Shown piece by piece: positions 47,517 through 57,203 of a DNA stretch of 64,000 nt. Where the stretch lies: the NCBI GenBank assembly GCA_051649305.1, contig JBOFGV010000073.1, positions 80,798 to 144,797 of the forward strand, given 5' to 3'. A program made the position numbers and the translations under genes. The notes below the pieces were generated by a model, which made no database searches, was not told the DNA's origin, and saw only the letters and a list, made by a program, of their open reading frames with translations. Source of the stretch: JADCCX01 sp051649305. GTDB taxonomy: Bacteria > Pseudomonadota > Alphaproteobacteria > Rhizobiales > Beijerinckiaceae. Every line of letters starts with the position of its first letter. The stretch's first letter is position 1.

Positions 47517-47948
47517 CTAGCCCCCCGCACTTCTGACCGCCCAAGGATCAATCACCCCCAGCCCTGCCGCCATGAACGCGCTGGTATCACGGGACGCAAC
47601 GGTGAACCCGTGGGTTGCAGCGATGGCAGCGATATAGCCATCGGGGGTGGGAAAACCCTTGGCCGCCGCGCGCGCCTTGACGGCACGATCGCCGTAGCGG
47701 CGGGCGGCTTCAACATCGAAGGTTAAAATCCGGGTGGCGAACAGCGCGAGCACGCCGTCAAGTGCTGCTGTCAATTTCTCCCTCCGCTTGCCGGAGGGCA
47801 AGGCACCAATGCCAAACGTCAGTTCTGCAATGGTGACACTCGAGAGATAAAGCGTCTCGGCAGCTTGTGCGTCCAGCCAATCACGCACCGCCGGATGCGG
47901 CTCTGGTTTCATGGCCTCGGAGATGACATTGGTATCAAGCAGGATCAT
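47517..47948 (-). CDS. vapC: VapC-type PIN-domain toxin
   Basis: A 143-residue ribonuclease toxin. Acidic PIN residues in MILLDTNVISEAMKPE (Asp5), VTIAELTFGIG (Glu), FPTPDGYIAAIAATHGF (Asp) and VASRDTSAFMAAGL (Asp). It overlaps the antitoxin gene by 4 bases (ATGA). The pair closely follows the FitAB type. Bordered by the pheT 3-prime end on one side and its remnant on the other. Confidence 0.94.
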   Translation of the reverse strand: MILLDTNVISEAMKPEPHPAVRDWLDAQAAETLYLSSVTIAELTFGIGALPSGKRREKLTAALDGVLALFATRILTFDVEAARRYGDRAVKARAAAKGFPTPDGYIAAIAATHGFTVASRDTSAFMAAGLGVIDPWAVRSAGG

Positions 47949-48199
47949 CTGAATTGCATGGGCTCGGCGGGCCGCTTTACAGAAGCTTGCTCAAGCGCTT
48001 CTATGTCAGCGTTCGTCAATCCGATGATCTGGCTTCGCTCCGCAAGGGCCGTTCCAATCCGCAACCGGTTGTCTGGTCTCACGGCGGATTCCAGAATGGC
48101 GCGCATTTCGGATTCGGTGCTGCGGTTGTGCTGCGCCGCACGCACTTTCAGGGCGCGGTGCACTTCATCAGAGATATTTCGGATCGTGACAGCAGCCAT
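47945..48199 (-). CDS. vapB: FitA/VapB-type ribbon-helix-helix antitoxin
   Basis: 84 residues from the ATG at 48199, where AGGAGG lies 9 bases upstream; a longer frame to 48262 has no such site. RHH motif AAVTIRNISDEVHRALKVRA and AAQHNRSTESEMRAILESAV are typical of FitA; the C-terminal arm GLTNADIEALEQASVKRPAE would wrap the toxin. Autorepressor of the operon. Confidence 0.93.
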   Translation of the reverse strand: MAAVTIRNISDEVHRALKVRAAQHNRSTESEMRAILESAVRPDNRLRIGTALAERSQIIGLTNADIEALEQASVKRPAEPMQFR

Positions 48200-48315
48200 G
48201 ACAGCAAGACCTCCTGTTGATAGCAGTGCTATCAATTTAAGGCATTTGATATCATTTTTCAATCGTGTTTTGCGGTGCTGACTTGGTCAGTTTATTGACT
48301 CGATGACTGGGAACA

Positions 48316-48440
48316 ACCCTCCCCCCATTTATGGTGGGGAGGGAAGATCGAGCAAAGCGGAGATCAGGGTGGGGGGAGTTTCCGGATGGCTTGAAGCCCC
48401 CCACCCCAGCCCTCCCCACCGCAAGCGGGGGGAGGGAGTA
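48316..48440. repeat. GC-rich intergenic inverted repeat, copy B
   Basis: CCCTCCCCCC...GGTGGGGAGGG and AGGGTGGGGGG...CCCCCCACCCCAGCCCTCCC form nested hairpins. Same family as copies at 41605 and 57539. It lies between vapB and the pheT stop. Confidence 0.75.
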
Positions 48441-48469
48441 GAGACGGCGACAGCTTCAAAATAACCCCC

Positions 48470-50902
48470 TCACCCCCTGAGTGCAGCCCCAAGTTTCTTC
48501 GCAGCTTCCGCCACCAGCTTCTGCGCCACGGCGTCGATCTCGGCATCGGTCAGGGTCTTGTCCTTCGGCTGGATGGTGAGTTCCAGGCCCAATGACTTCT
48601 TGCCCGGCTCGATGCCCTTGCCGTCGTAGACATCAAACAGCACGACATCGCTGACGAGGGTGCGGTCAATGCCGCGTGCGATCTTGAGGAGGTCATCGGC
48701 GCGGGTGGCCGCATCCACGATGAAGGCGAAGTCGCGGGTGACATGCTGGAAGTCTGACATCTCCAGTTTCGGCTTCACCTTGGTGGGCTTGATCTTGGGT
48801 GCCGGAATGGCATCGAGCAGGATCTCGAAGGCGACATGCGGGCCGGAGATATCCAGCTCCTTCAGCAGGCGCGGGTGGAGTTCGCCCACACAGCCGATCT
48901 GGTTTTGCGGTCCGAACTGCAATGTCGCCGAGCGGCCGGGATGCAGCCAGCTCGGGCCGCCCTGCACAACCTGAAGGCCCTGCAGGGAAACACCGAGGCC
49001 AGCCAGCAGCGCCATCACATCCGCCTTGGCATCGAAAAAATCGACATCCTTCGCGGCGTCAGACCAGTGACGGCCTGTGCCTGATGCGCGGGCCTGACCA
49101 CGCCGCACGCCGGTGGCGGCAATCTTCTGCTCCGTTTCGCCGTCGCCCATGAAAATCTGGCCGACTTCAAACAGCGCGACATCACTGGCACCGCGGTCCG
49201 CATTGCGCTGGGCGGAGGACAGAAGCCCCGGCAGCAGCGAGGGGCGCATGTCGGACAATTCTGCCGCAATCGGGTTGATCAGGCGCAGCTTGGGCGCCAT
49301 CGCCGCACTACGGCCAAAGAGCGTCGCCTGTTTTTCCGAAACGAAAGACCATGTCACGGCTTCCACCATGCCACGGGCCGCCAGCAGGCGCTTGGCCGCG
49401 CGGGTGCGCTTTTGCAACAGTGTCAGCACGGGGGCATTGACAGCGGTTTGCGGCGGGAAAGGCTCCGGCTTTATCTTCTCAAAGCCGACGATACGGATGA
49501 CCTCTTCGGCCAGATCCGCCTTGCCTTCCACATCCGGCCGCCATGAGGGGGCCGCCACCTTCACGCGGTCGCCTGTGCCCGACACCCAGAAGCCAAGGCT
49601 TTGCAGGATGACCTTCTGCTCGACAGGATGCACGTCCACGCCGGTCAGGCGCTTGGTCTCGCTCCAGGGGAAATCGATGATCTTGCCGTGGACCGGCACT
49701 TCACCAGCAACCAGCATGTCTGATGGCGTACCGCCGCAGATGTCCATCACCCACTGTGTAGCCAACTCGCAGCCAGGAAGGGCAAAAGCGGGGTCAACGC
49801 CGCGCTCGAAGCGATAGCGTGCATCGGTGATGATGCCGAGCTTGCGGCCGGTTTGCGCGATGTTCAGCGGGTCCCATAGCGCTGATTCAATCAGCACGTT
49901 CACGGTGTTCTCGTCGCAGCCCGAATGCTCGCCGCCCATGATACCGGCGATGGATTCCACACCGTTATCATCGGCGATGACGACCATGCCTTCATCGAGC
50001 TTATAAGTGCGGCCATCAAGCGCCATCACCTGCTCGCCGTTGTGCGCGCGGCGCACAGCGAGGTGCCCCTTCACCTTGTCCGCATCAAAGACGTGCAACG
50101 GGCGGCCACGGTCAAAGGTCATGTAGTTGGTGATATCTACCAGCGCATTGATGGGGCGGAGACCGATGGCTTTCAGGCGGTTCTGCATCCACGCGGGCGA
50201 GGGGCCGTTCTTGACTCCGCGCACAAGGCGGAGCGCAAAGACCGGGCAGAGCATGGCGTGGTTTTCGGTGAAATCGAGCTTCACCTGAACCGGGCAGGGA
50301 AACTGCCCTTTGATGCCCTTGGGTTCGAGGCCTTTCAACTTGCCAAGACCAGCGGCTGCAAGATCGCGCGCGATACCGTGGATCGAGGTGCAATCCGGGC
50401 GGTTGGGTGTGAGATTGATCTCGATCACCGGATCAGCCGTGCCCAGCCAGTCGATATAGACAGCGCCAACGGGCGCGTCAGCAGGAAGCTCGATGATGCC
50501 GTCGCTGTCTGATGATAATTCAAGCTCTGCGTCCGAACACAGCATGCCGGCGGATTCAACGCCGCGGATTATGCCCTTGGAGATCGTGATGTCCTTGCCG
50601 GGGATGTAGGTTCCGGGAGGCGAGAACACTGATTTCATGCCCGTGCGGGCATTGGGCGCACCGCAGACAACCTGCAACGGTGGCTCGCCATTGCCAAGGT
50701 CAACCTTGCAGACGCGCAAACGGTCCGCATTGGGGTGCTGCACAGCCTCCACAACATGGGCAATGACAAAATCTTTCAGGCGCGCTGCTGGATCGACCAG
50801 TCCCTCCACCTCAAGACCGATCTTGGTGAGGGTGGTGCAAATGGTCTCGACAGTGGCATCCGTGTCGAGATGTTCCCTGAGCCAGGAGAGTGTGAACTTC
50901 AT
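48470..50902 (-). CDS. pheT: Phenylalanyl-tRNA synthetase beta subunit
   Basis: 810 residues with the complete domain order: tRNA-binding OB domain (about 40-150; VVCGAPNARTG, GKDITISKGIIRGVES), B3/B4 editing domain, B5, the catalytic-like domain (VEAVTWSFVSEKQATLFG) and a C-terminal anticodon-binding FDX-ACB domain (FQHVTRDFAFIVDAATRADD). It forms the (alpha-beta)2 enzyme. pheS is not next to it; the divergent neighbour is a GGDEF-EAL gene. A spare, decayed copy of its 3-prime end lies beyond the vapBC genes. Confidence 0.97.
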   Translation of the reverse strand: MKFTLSWLREHLDTDATVETICTTLTKIGLEVEGLVDPAARLKDFVIAHVVEAVQHPNADRLRVCKVDLGNGEPPLQVVCGAPNARTGMKSVFSPPGTYIPGKDITISKGIIRGVESAGMLCSDAELELSSDSDGIIELPADAPVGAVYIDWLGTADPVIEINLTPNRPDCTSIHGIARDLAAAGLGKLKGLEPKGIKGQFPCPVQVKLDFTENHAMLCPVFALRLVRGVKNGPSPAWMQNRLKAIGLRPINALVDITNYMTFDRGRPLHVFDADKVKGHLAVRRAHNGEQVMALDGRTYKLDEGMVVIADDNGVESIAGIMGGEHSGCDENTVNVLIESALWDPLNIAQTGRKLGIITDARYRFERGVDPAFALPGCELATQWVMDICGGTPSDMLVAGEVPVHGKIIDFPWSETKRLTGVDVHPVEQKVILQSLGFWVSGTGDRVKVAAPSWRPDVEGKADLAEEVIRIVGFEKIKPEPFPPQTAVNAPVLTLLQKRTRAAKRLLAARGMVEAVTWSFVSEKQATLFGRSAAMAPKLRLINPIAAELSDMRPSLLPGLLSSAQRNADRGASDVALFEVGQIFMGDGETEQKIAATGVRRGQARASGTGRHWSDAAKDVDFFDAKADVMALLAGLGVSLQGLQVVQGGPSWLHPGRSATLQFGPQNQIGCVGELHPRLLKELDISGPHVAFEILLDAIPAPKIKPTKVKPKLEMSDFQHVTRDFAFIVDAATRADDLLKIARGIDRTLVSDVVLFDVYDGKGIEPGKKSLGLELTIQPKDKTLTDAEIDAVAQKLVAEAAKKLGAALRG

Positions 50903-51195
50903 AGCATGGTTCCAGATTGAGAAATTCGCATAGCGCTACAGCATGGCTTTCCACAAGAGGGTTGGTGATGGCAACCCGATTTGCGGGCGTATGCAACCAT
51001 AGCGCTTTTAGTCTGGATGGCTCATCCCGTCAGGGTTGTAACTCTTGTTATTTGGTGCCGCAAAAACACTAATGAGCCATAGAGTTAATCCCAAATTAGG
51101 ACTTCCATTGCAATTTTGCAGGGCGAATTGACGGATGTTTCAATGTTTCCTTCATCATTCAAAGATAAGTAAAAACACGCAATCCAATAAGACCA

Positions 51196-54100
51196 ATGAA
51201 GAGCAGTATCAGCCACAAACTCATTTTGCCTTTTGCGATGTTTCTGGCGCCGCTTGTGTTTCTGCTTTTTGCGCTTGTCCAAACCCACCAGAGCGGCATC
51301 TCAACGGCAAAGAACGAGTTGCGTGGCGTACCAACGGTTCTGTCTGCCCTTCGCCTTTCCCAGACACTTGTGACAATTGAACTCGAGGCTTCTGAAAAGC
51401 AGCGTCGTCAGATCAGAACAGCACTGCAAGACTTGCGTCAGCACTCTGAAATCTGGAAATCACACCCGCTGGTGACTGCCCCGATGCAGCGTTCAGTGGA
51501 TTCCCTTGAAACCCTGATCAATCAATTCAGTCTCTCGATCGCCGATGTCGGCGAGCCTCTTGAGGCCCTCAAGAGCCTGATCCGCGCTGTCGCTGACAGT
51601 TCGGAACTCATTCTCGATCCGGATCTCGACAGTTACTATCTCATGGATACGCTGGTTGTGCAGTATCCGGTGATGCTGACGACTCTGCTTGAAATCAAGC
51701 GCGATGCCTATTCAGATCAGCTCAATAAATCCATGAGCAATGGCTTTCGTGATCGCAAGCTTGCTCATGCACAAATTCTCTCGGCAATAACAGCGCGCCT
51801 CACGGCCACTTTCACGAGTGTCCTGCAACATGCGAAAGACCCGGATGCCATCCGCCCTTTCCGGATGGAAGCGATGCGCCATGAGATCGCACTTGGTGCA
51901 GCCATCCAGCACCTGTCCCAGCCGCACAGGGAAGAATGGTTGCAGCAGCTGCTGCACGACACGGTCATCTCTGGGGAAATGGCGCGTGAAACCGCTGCAG
52001 AAGAGCTTACGCGTGTGCTGGAAATGCGCATCGACAAATTCACGAAGGAGCGCAACAAACAGCTTTTCATTTCCCTTTTCCTGTTTCTGCTGGCTGCAAC
52101 CGTTCTGCTCTATCTGACAAACAACCACATCGCGCAGCCCGTGAGAAAACTGACTACAGCCATGCTGGCTCTGGCTGATGGCAACCTTGGTGCTCGAATA
52201 CCCAAAAGTCGCGAGAATGATGAAATTGGTGCGATGAGCCGTGCTGTTCGTGTCTTCAAGGAAAGTGCTTTGCAGAAGCAGCTTCTAGAGGTTGAAAAAC
52301 TGGAGGCCAGCGCAGCGCTGATCAAATCCACCACAGCTCTCCAGCGTGCCGAGGTGATTGCAGAACTGGGACACTGGCGGTTTGAAGTGGGCATTGAAGA
52401 CCTCTTCTGGTCATCCAACATGTTTGCACTCGCAGGATTTGATCCCACGAAAGGCCCGCCGTCTTTCAAGGCAGTGTTGCAAAGAGTTATCAAAACAGAC
52501 CGAAACGCCTTCAAAAACGCCTATCGCTTCGGTGGGCGTTTCCTTAACCTTGGCAATCTGACCTTCAGGTATATCCATCCTGAATTTGGTGAGCGGCATT
52601 TCCTCGCCGTCACTGCGATTGAACGACAAGGAGGCAAGGAAGCAAGCGCCATTATGGGTGTCGTTCAGGACATAACCGTTGCAAAGACCACCGAGCTGAG
52701 TCTTGTTGCCCGTTCTGCTGCCCTTGCAGATGCGCAGGAAATGGGCCGGATCGGAGACTGGTCATACAAACTGGGTGCAACCCATATTCACTGGTCTCCA
52801 GAAATCTACAAACTGCTGAACTGCAATGCGGAGAGCTTTGAAACCACACGTGAAGCAGTGATGGCATTGTATCAGGATGACGGGGCCGAGCGGGTTCTGC
52901 AGTCGCAGGCTGAAGTCATGCGCACTGGCAAGCCAACATCTGTGGATGTCACGGCGAGGCTGCTGGATGGCACATTCGGAGACTTCATTGTCACGACACG
53001 CGGCGAGTTCGATGATCGTGGCCGCCTGACAGGATTTGTGGGGACCATTCAGGACATCTCGGAACGCAAGCTGGCTGAACGGGAACTTGAGAAGCTTGCC
53101 TATTATGATCCGTTGACCGGCCTTGCCAACCGCGCACTATTCCAGCGCGCCCTGCGGCGCCAGCTGATGGAGTGTCAGGAAATTTTCCAGACATCGGCCC
53201 TGCTGTTGCTTGATCTAGACCGATTCAAGGAGGTCAATGACAGTCTCGGCCATGCAGCAGGCGATGAGTTGCTGGTCAAGGTCGCTGAAATTCTGCGCCG
53301 GGAACTGCCCAACGACGCCCATCTTGCCCGTTTGGGCGGAGATGAATTTGCAATCATTCTGGCCAATGTTTCGGCGGATGAAGCGGCCCGTATGGCAGAA
53401 ATCATTATCTCCCGCCTTGCCCTGCCAGTGCACCTTCGCCTTGGCGAAGTGCAGATTGGCACATCTATCGGCATTGCCATGATGCCAAGCGATGGCGCGC
53501 AACGCGATGTGTTGCTGCGCCATGCCGATCTGGCGCTTTATAACGCCAAGGATGCAGGGCGCATGTGCTACCGTTTCTTCACCAACGCCCTCTCCGCAGT
53601 TGTGCAGGAAAAAACCGCACTGGCGCGTGACTTGCGCCGTGCGCTGATGCGTGATGATGAACTTTTTGTCGTCTTTCAGCCACAGGTGGATGTCCAGCAA
53701 GGGCGCGTCACCGGATTTGAAGCGCTGCTGCGCTGGCGTCATCCCGAGCGCGGATTGGTTCCTCCTTCTGATTTCATTCCGATTGCCGAGAGCTCGTCTC
53801 TCATTGGCGAAGTCGGCCTCTACGTCCTGACTGCAAGCTGCCGCCAGCTCAAGATGTGGCTGGATCTGGGCCATCCGCGCCGGGATGTTGCCGTCAACGT
53901 TTCTGCTTCACAGATATGGCACTCGGATTTCGAACACGATGTGAAGCGTATCCTGCAGGAAACAGGATTGCCGCCAGAGCTTCTGACGCTGGAAGTGACA
54001 GAAAGCGTCTTCCTGCGTGAAGCTGAGGGACGCGTGCGTCAGGCGCTCGTGGCGCTCAAATCCCTTGGTGTTAAACTGGCGCTTGATGACTTTGGCACCG

Positions 54101-54438
54101 GATATTCGTCCCTTGGCTATCTCAACCGCCTGCCGTTTGACAAACTGAAGATCGATCGCTGCTTCATCACCAACGTGCATCTCAATCCTGAAAGACTGAA
54201 GCTTCTGAAAGGTATCATTGAGCTTGGTCAGGGTCTTGGCATGACCACAGTTGCCGAAGGCGCTGAGGTCATGGAAGAGGTGCGCGTGCTGCGCAATCTC
54301 AACTGTGACACCGTGCAAGGTTATGTTTTTGCCCGCCCGCAGGAGGGCGAAGCGGTCCTCCAGACATCGGCGATGCTCGATTTGATGGTGCCGTCAAAGG
54401 CTATCTGGTCAGCCGTATCGCAAAAGGAAGCGGCGTAA
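51196..54438 (+). CDS. Membrane-bound GGDEF-EAL signalling protein with HAMP and PAS domains
   Basis: A 1080-residue cyclic-di-GMP protein. Helix 1 about 9-31, periplasmic sensor to about 290, helix 2 about 292-312, HAMP about 313-365, two PAS-like domains (about 380-500 and 505-640), GGDEF about 650-800 with intact LARLGGDEFAIIL (residue ~713), and EAL about 815-1065 with GFEALLRW (Glu at ~842), DDFGTGYSSLGYL, KIDRCF and TVAEGAEVMEEV. Both active-site motifs are intact; no RxxD inhibitory site at the usual place. So it may both make and break c-di-GMP. Confidence 0.95.
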   Translation: MKSSISHKLILPFAMFLAPLVFLLFALVQTHQSGISTAKNELRGVPTVLSALRLSQTLVTIELEASEKQRRQIRTALQDLRQHSEIWKSHPLVTAPMQRSVDSLETLINQFSLSIADVGEPLEALKSLIRAVADSSELILDPDLDSYYLMDTLVVQYPVMLTTLLEIKRDAYSDQLNKSMSNGFRDRKLAHAQILSAITARLTATFTSVLQHAKDPDAIRPFRMEAMRHEIALGAAIQHLSQPHREEWLQQLLHDTVISGEMARETAAEELTRVLEMRIDKFTKERNKQLFISLFLFLLAATVLLYLTNNHIAQPVRKLTTAMLALADGNLGARIPKSRENDEIGAMSRAVRVFKESALQKQLLEVEKLEASAALIKSTTALQRAEVIAELGHWRFEVGIEDLFWSSNMFALAGFDPTKGPPSFKAVLQRVIKTDRNAFKNAYRFGGRFLNLGNLTFRYIHPEFGERHFLAVTAIERQGGKEASAIMGVVQDITVAKTTELSLVARSAALADAQEMGRIGDWSYKLGATHIHWSPEIYKLLNCNAESFETTREAVMALYQDDGAERVLQSQAEVMRTGKPTSVDVTARLLDGTFGDFIVTTRGEFDDRGRLTGFVGTIQDISERKLAERELEKLAYYDPLTGLANRALFQRALRRQLMECQEIFQTSALLLLDLDRFKEVNDSLGHAAGDELLVKVAEILRRELPNDAHLARLGGDEFAIILANVSADEAARMAEIIISRLALPVHLRLGEVQIGTSIGIAMMPSDGAQRDVLLRHADLALYNAKDAGRMCYRFFTNALSAVVQEKTALARDLRRALMRDDELFVVFQPQVDVQQGRVTGFEALLRWRHPERGLVPPSDFIPIAESSSLIGEVGLYVLTASCRQLKMWLDLGHPRRDVAVNVSASQIWHSDFEHDVKRILQETGLPPELLTLEVTESVFLREAEGRVRQALVALKSLGVKLALDDFGTGYSSLGYLNRLPFDKLKIDRCFITNVHLNPERLKLLKGIIELGQGLGMTTVAEGAEVMEEVRVLRNLNCDTVQGYVFARPQEGEAVLQTSAMLDLMVPSKAIWSAVSQKEAA

Positions 54439-54440
54439 TC

Positions 54441-55604
54441 CTACTCAGCAGCCCGTGTAACCGGCAGCGCTGCCCTTGTTTCCTCGAACTCCAGCGATTC
54501 AATCCGTTGTCCGCGCTTGCCGATCTTCTCAGAGGACGTGCTGATATCCGCCACATCTTTCTGCGCCATGCGAAAGTGGTCATCGAGCTTTGATGTGCGC
54601 TCCTGCAGGCGGCGCACATCATCCAGCAGAAGGCCCACTTCCTTTTGCAACACGCCGGCCTGCTCGCGCATGCGGGCGTCGCGCACAATCGCCTGCATCA
54701 CCTGAATGGCCATCATCAGCAATGAGGGCGAGACGATGATGATCTTGGCCCTGTGGGATTTCTGGATCAAATCCTCGAATTTATCGGCGATGGTGGCATA
54801 GAGCGATTCTGATGGAATGAAGAGAAACGCCATATCCTGCGTTTCGCCGGGGATGAGATAGCGATCCGCAATATCGTTGATGTGCTTCAGAATATCGGTG
54901 CGCACCTGCCGCTCCGCACCAACAATCCTGAGATCATCGCCTTTGGCGATCTCAAGCGCCTGAAACGCCTCCAGCGGAAATTTAGCATCGACAACCAGCA
55001 CACGGTTGTCTCCGGGCAGGCGGATGGCGCAATCCGGTCGTTTGCCGTTGGAAAGGGTCGCCTGAAATTCATAGGCTGAGGGCGGCAGGCCATCGCGCAC
55101 GATGGCTTCCATGCGGCCTTGACCAAAAGCGCCGCGCGATTGCTTGTTGGCGAGAATATCCTTCAGGGCCAGCACTTCGCCTGTCAGATCAGCCAGATTC
55201 TTCTGGGCGGAATCAATCACCGCCAGACGCTCATTGAGCTTGCCAAGACTTTCGGCTGTCTTCTCGCTCTGCTGCATCAGGCCCTGTCCCATGGCCGAGC
55301 GCATCGAATCCAGTCGCTCCACCATGGTGCGGGACATGTCGTTCTGAACCCCACCGAAGATATCGGACATGGTGGAGAGCCGCACGGTGAGCTCCGCCTG
55401 CAAGAGATTCATGGCAGCCACCTTGTCGTCCATCTCACGCTGGCGTTCGGCAGAAACGGCGGCTTCGATGGCGCGCTGCTGGTTGGCTTTCACAGCCATC
55501 CACACCAGCACAATCAACAGCAGCATGGCGAGAGCCGCAGCCGCCAGCAACAGATCTCGCAGGGTGACGGGCGTCTGGCCCAGAATCAGGACTACATCTT
55601 CCAT
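54441..55604 (-). CDS. rmuC: DNA recombination protein RmuC
   Basis: A 387-residue protein: N-terminal membrane anchor (LLLAAAALAMLLLIVLVW), coiled coil (about 45-135) and the RmuC nuclease-like core with GRMEAIVRDGLPPSAYEF, LVVDAKFPLEAFQALEIAKG and SLLMMAIQVMQAIVRDARMR. Limits inversions/duplications in E. coli. Convergent with the GGDEF-EAL gene (2-base gap) and divergent from def. Confidence 0.95.
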   Translation of the reverse strand: MEDVVLILGQTPVTLRDLLLAAAALAMLLLIVLVWMAVKANQQRAIEAAVSAERQREMDDKVAAMNLLQAELTVRLSTMSDIFGGVQNDMSRTMVERLDSMRSAMGQGLMQQSEKTAESLGKLNERLAVIDSAQKNLADLTGEVLALKDILANKQSRGAFGQGRMEAIVRDGLPPSAYEFQATLSNGKRPDCAIRLPGDNRVLVVDAKFPLEAFQALEIAKGDDLRIVGAERQVRTDILKHINDIADRYLIPGETQDMAFLFIPSESLYATIADKFEDLIQKSHRAKIIIVSPSLLMMAIQVMQAIVRDARMREQAGVLQKEVGLLLDDVRRLQERTSKLDDHFRMAQKDVADISTSSEKIGKRGQRIESLEFEETRAALPVTRAAE

Positions 55605-55715
55605 CTGTCCAGAATAGACAGATTTTCAAAAAAGATCGAACGAAAGTGGAACGCGTTTGACCAAAAGCTGTGAAACACTTATGGGCACGGTCTGAATTCA
55701 ACAGGCAAAGCGTCC

Positions 55716-56225
55716 ATGGCCATTCTTCCTATCATCAGCATACCAGACGCGCAGTTGCGCCTCATCTCGAAACCGGTCGCAGCAATCGACAAATCAGTGT
55801 TGCAACTGGCCGACGATATGCTGGAAACCATGTACGACGCTCCGGGCATTGGCCTGGCCGCCATCCAGATCGGTGTGCCCCAGCGCCTTGTGGTGGTGGA
55901 TCTTGCCAAGAAGGACGAGCCGCCTGCGCCCATGGTGCTGATCAATCCTGAAATCATTTCTGTATCCGAAGAGCGCTCTGTCTACGAAGAGGGCTGCCTT
56001 TCCATTCCGGAGTTCTATGAGGAGGTTGAGCGGCCTGCCAGCATTCGCTTCCGCTTCACCACGGCCAAGGGCGTGATTGAGGAAATGGATGCCGATGGAT
56101 TGCTGGCCACCTGCGTCCAGCACGAGATTGACCATCTCGATGGCAAACTGTTCATCGACTATATTTCCAAACTGAAACGCGACCGCGTGATGAAGAAGTT
56201 CACCAAAATCGCCAAGCGCGACTGA
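55716..56225 (+). CDS. def: Peptide deformylase
   Basis: A 169-residue metallopeptidase removing the N-formyl group from nascent chains. Motifs: GIGLAAIQIGVP (motif 1), EGCLSIPEFYEEVERP (Cys ligand) and CVQHEIDHLDGKLFIDY (HExxH). fmt is not adjacent. Confidence 0.98.
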   Translation: MAILPIISIPDAQLRLISKPVAAIDKSVLQLADDMLETMYDAPGIGLAAIQIGVPQRLVVVDLAKKDEPPAPMVLINPEIISVSEERSVYEEGCLSIPEFYEEVERPASIRFRFTTAKGVIEEMDADGLLATCVQHEIDHLDGKLFIDYISKLKRDRVMKKFTKIAKRD

Positions 56226-56304
56226 GCGACCGTCATACGGCAACGCTTGACTCAAAACGCCGCTGCGCCAAAAGCACTGTTACCCAATCCAGAAAGAGCA
56301 CCCC

Positions 56305-57162
56305 ATGACCCTGCAATCACTCAGCTCCACCATCGACAAAGCCTGGGATAACCGCGCCGACATCAACGGTGCCACCAAGGGCGAAGCACGCGATGCCGTG
56401 AACGAGGCTTTGGCTGGACTGGACGCAGGCCGCCTGCGCGTGGCCGAGAAGCTTCCGGGCAAGGTGGGCAAGGACAGCTGGGCCGTGCATCAATGGCTGA
56501 AGAAAGCCGTGCTGCTTTCCTTCCGCCTGAATGACATGGAAATCATCAAGGGTGGTCCCGGCAATTCTGTCTGGTGGGACAAGGTGCCATCGAAGTTTGA
56601 CGGCTGGACCGCTGACCAGTTCAATGCGGCAGGCTTCCGTGCGGTGCCAAACTGTGTTGTCCGCCGCTCGGCCTTCATCGCGAAAAGCGTTGTCTTGATG
56701 CCATCCTTCGTCAACGTTGGTGCCTATGTGGACGAGAACTCCATGGTCGACACATGGGTCACCGTCGGTTCCTGCGCGCAGATCGGCAAGAACGTGCATC
56801 TTTCGGGCGGCGTTGGCATCGGCGGCGTGCTGGAGCCGTTGCAGGCCAATCCTGTGATCATCGAGGACAACTGCTTCATCGGTGCACGTTCAGAAGTGGT
56901 GGAAGGCGTGATCATCGGCGAGGGCGCTGTTCTCTCCATGGGCGTGTTTATCTCGGCTTCAACCAAGATCATCGACCGCGCCACAGGCGAAACCCACATC
57001 GGTTATGTGCCGCCTTACTCAGTGGTGGTGCCCGGCAGCCTGCCCGGCAAGCCGCGTGCTGATGGACAGCCTGTGCCGTCGCTATACTGTGCCGTGATTG
57101 TCAAAACCGTTGATGCGCAGACACGCGCCAAGACGGCGATCAACGAATTGCTGCGCGACTGA
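56305..57162 (+). CDS. dapD: Tetrahydrodipicolinate N-succinyltransferase
   Basis: A 285-residue left-handed beta-helix acyltransferase in lysine and meso-diaminopimelate synthesis. N-domain MTLQSLSSTIDKAWDNRADI; hexapeptide repeats in IIEDNCFIGARSEVVEGVII and GEGAVLSMGVFISASTKIID. Standard length. Follows def (79 bases). Confidence 0.97.
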   Translation: MTLQSLSSTIDKAWDNRADINGATKGEARDAVNEALAGLDAGRLRVAEKLPGKVGKDSWAVHQWLKKAVLLSFRLNDMEIIKGGPGNSVWWDKVPSKFDGWTADQFNAAGFRAVPNCVVRRSAFIAKSVVLMPSFVNVGAYVDENSMVDTWVTVGSCAQIGKNVHLSGGVGIGGVLEPLQANPVIIEDNCFIGARSEVVEGVIIGEGAVLSMGVFISASTKIIDRATGETHIGYVPPYSVVVPGSLPGKPRADGQPVPSLYCAVIVKTVDAQTRAKTAINELLRD

Positions 57163-57203
57163 GCGGCCTTCAAAGCGCCAAACATTGAAGAAAGGGATGC
57201 GTG

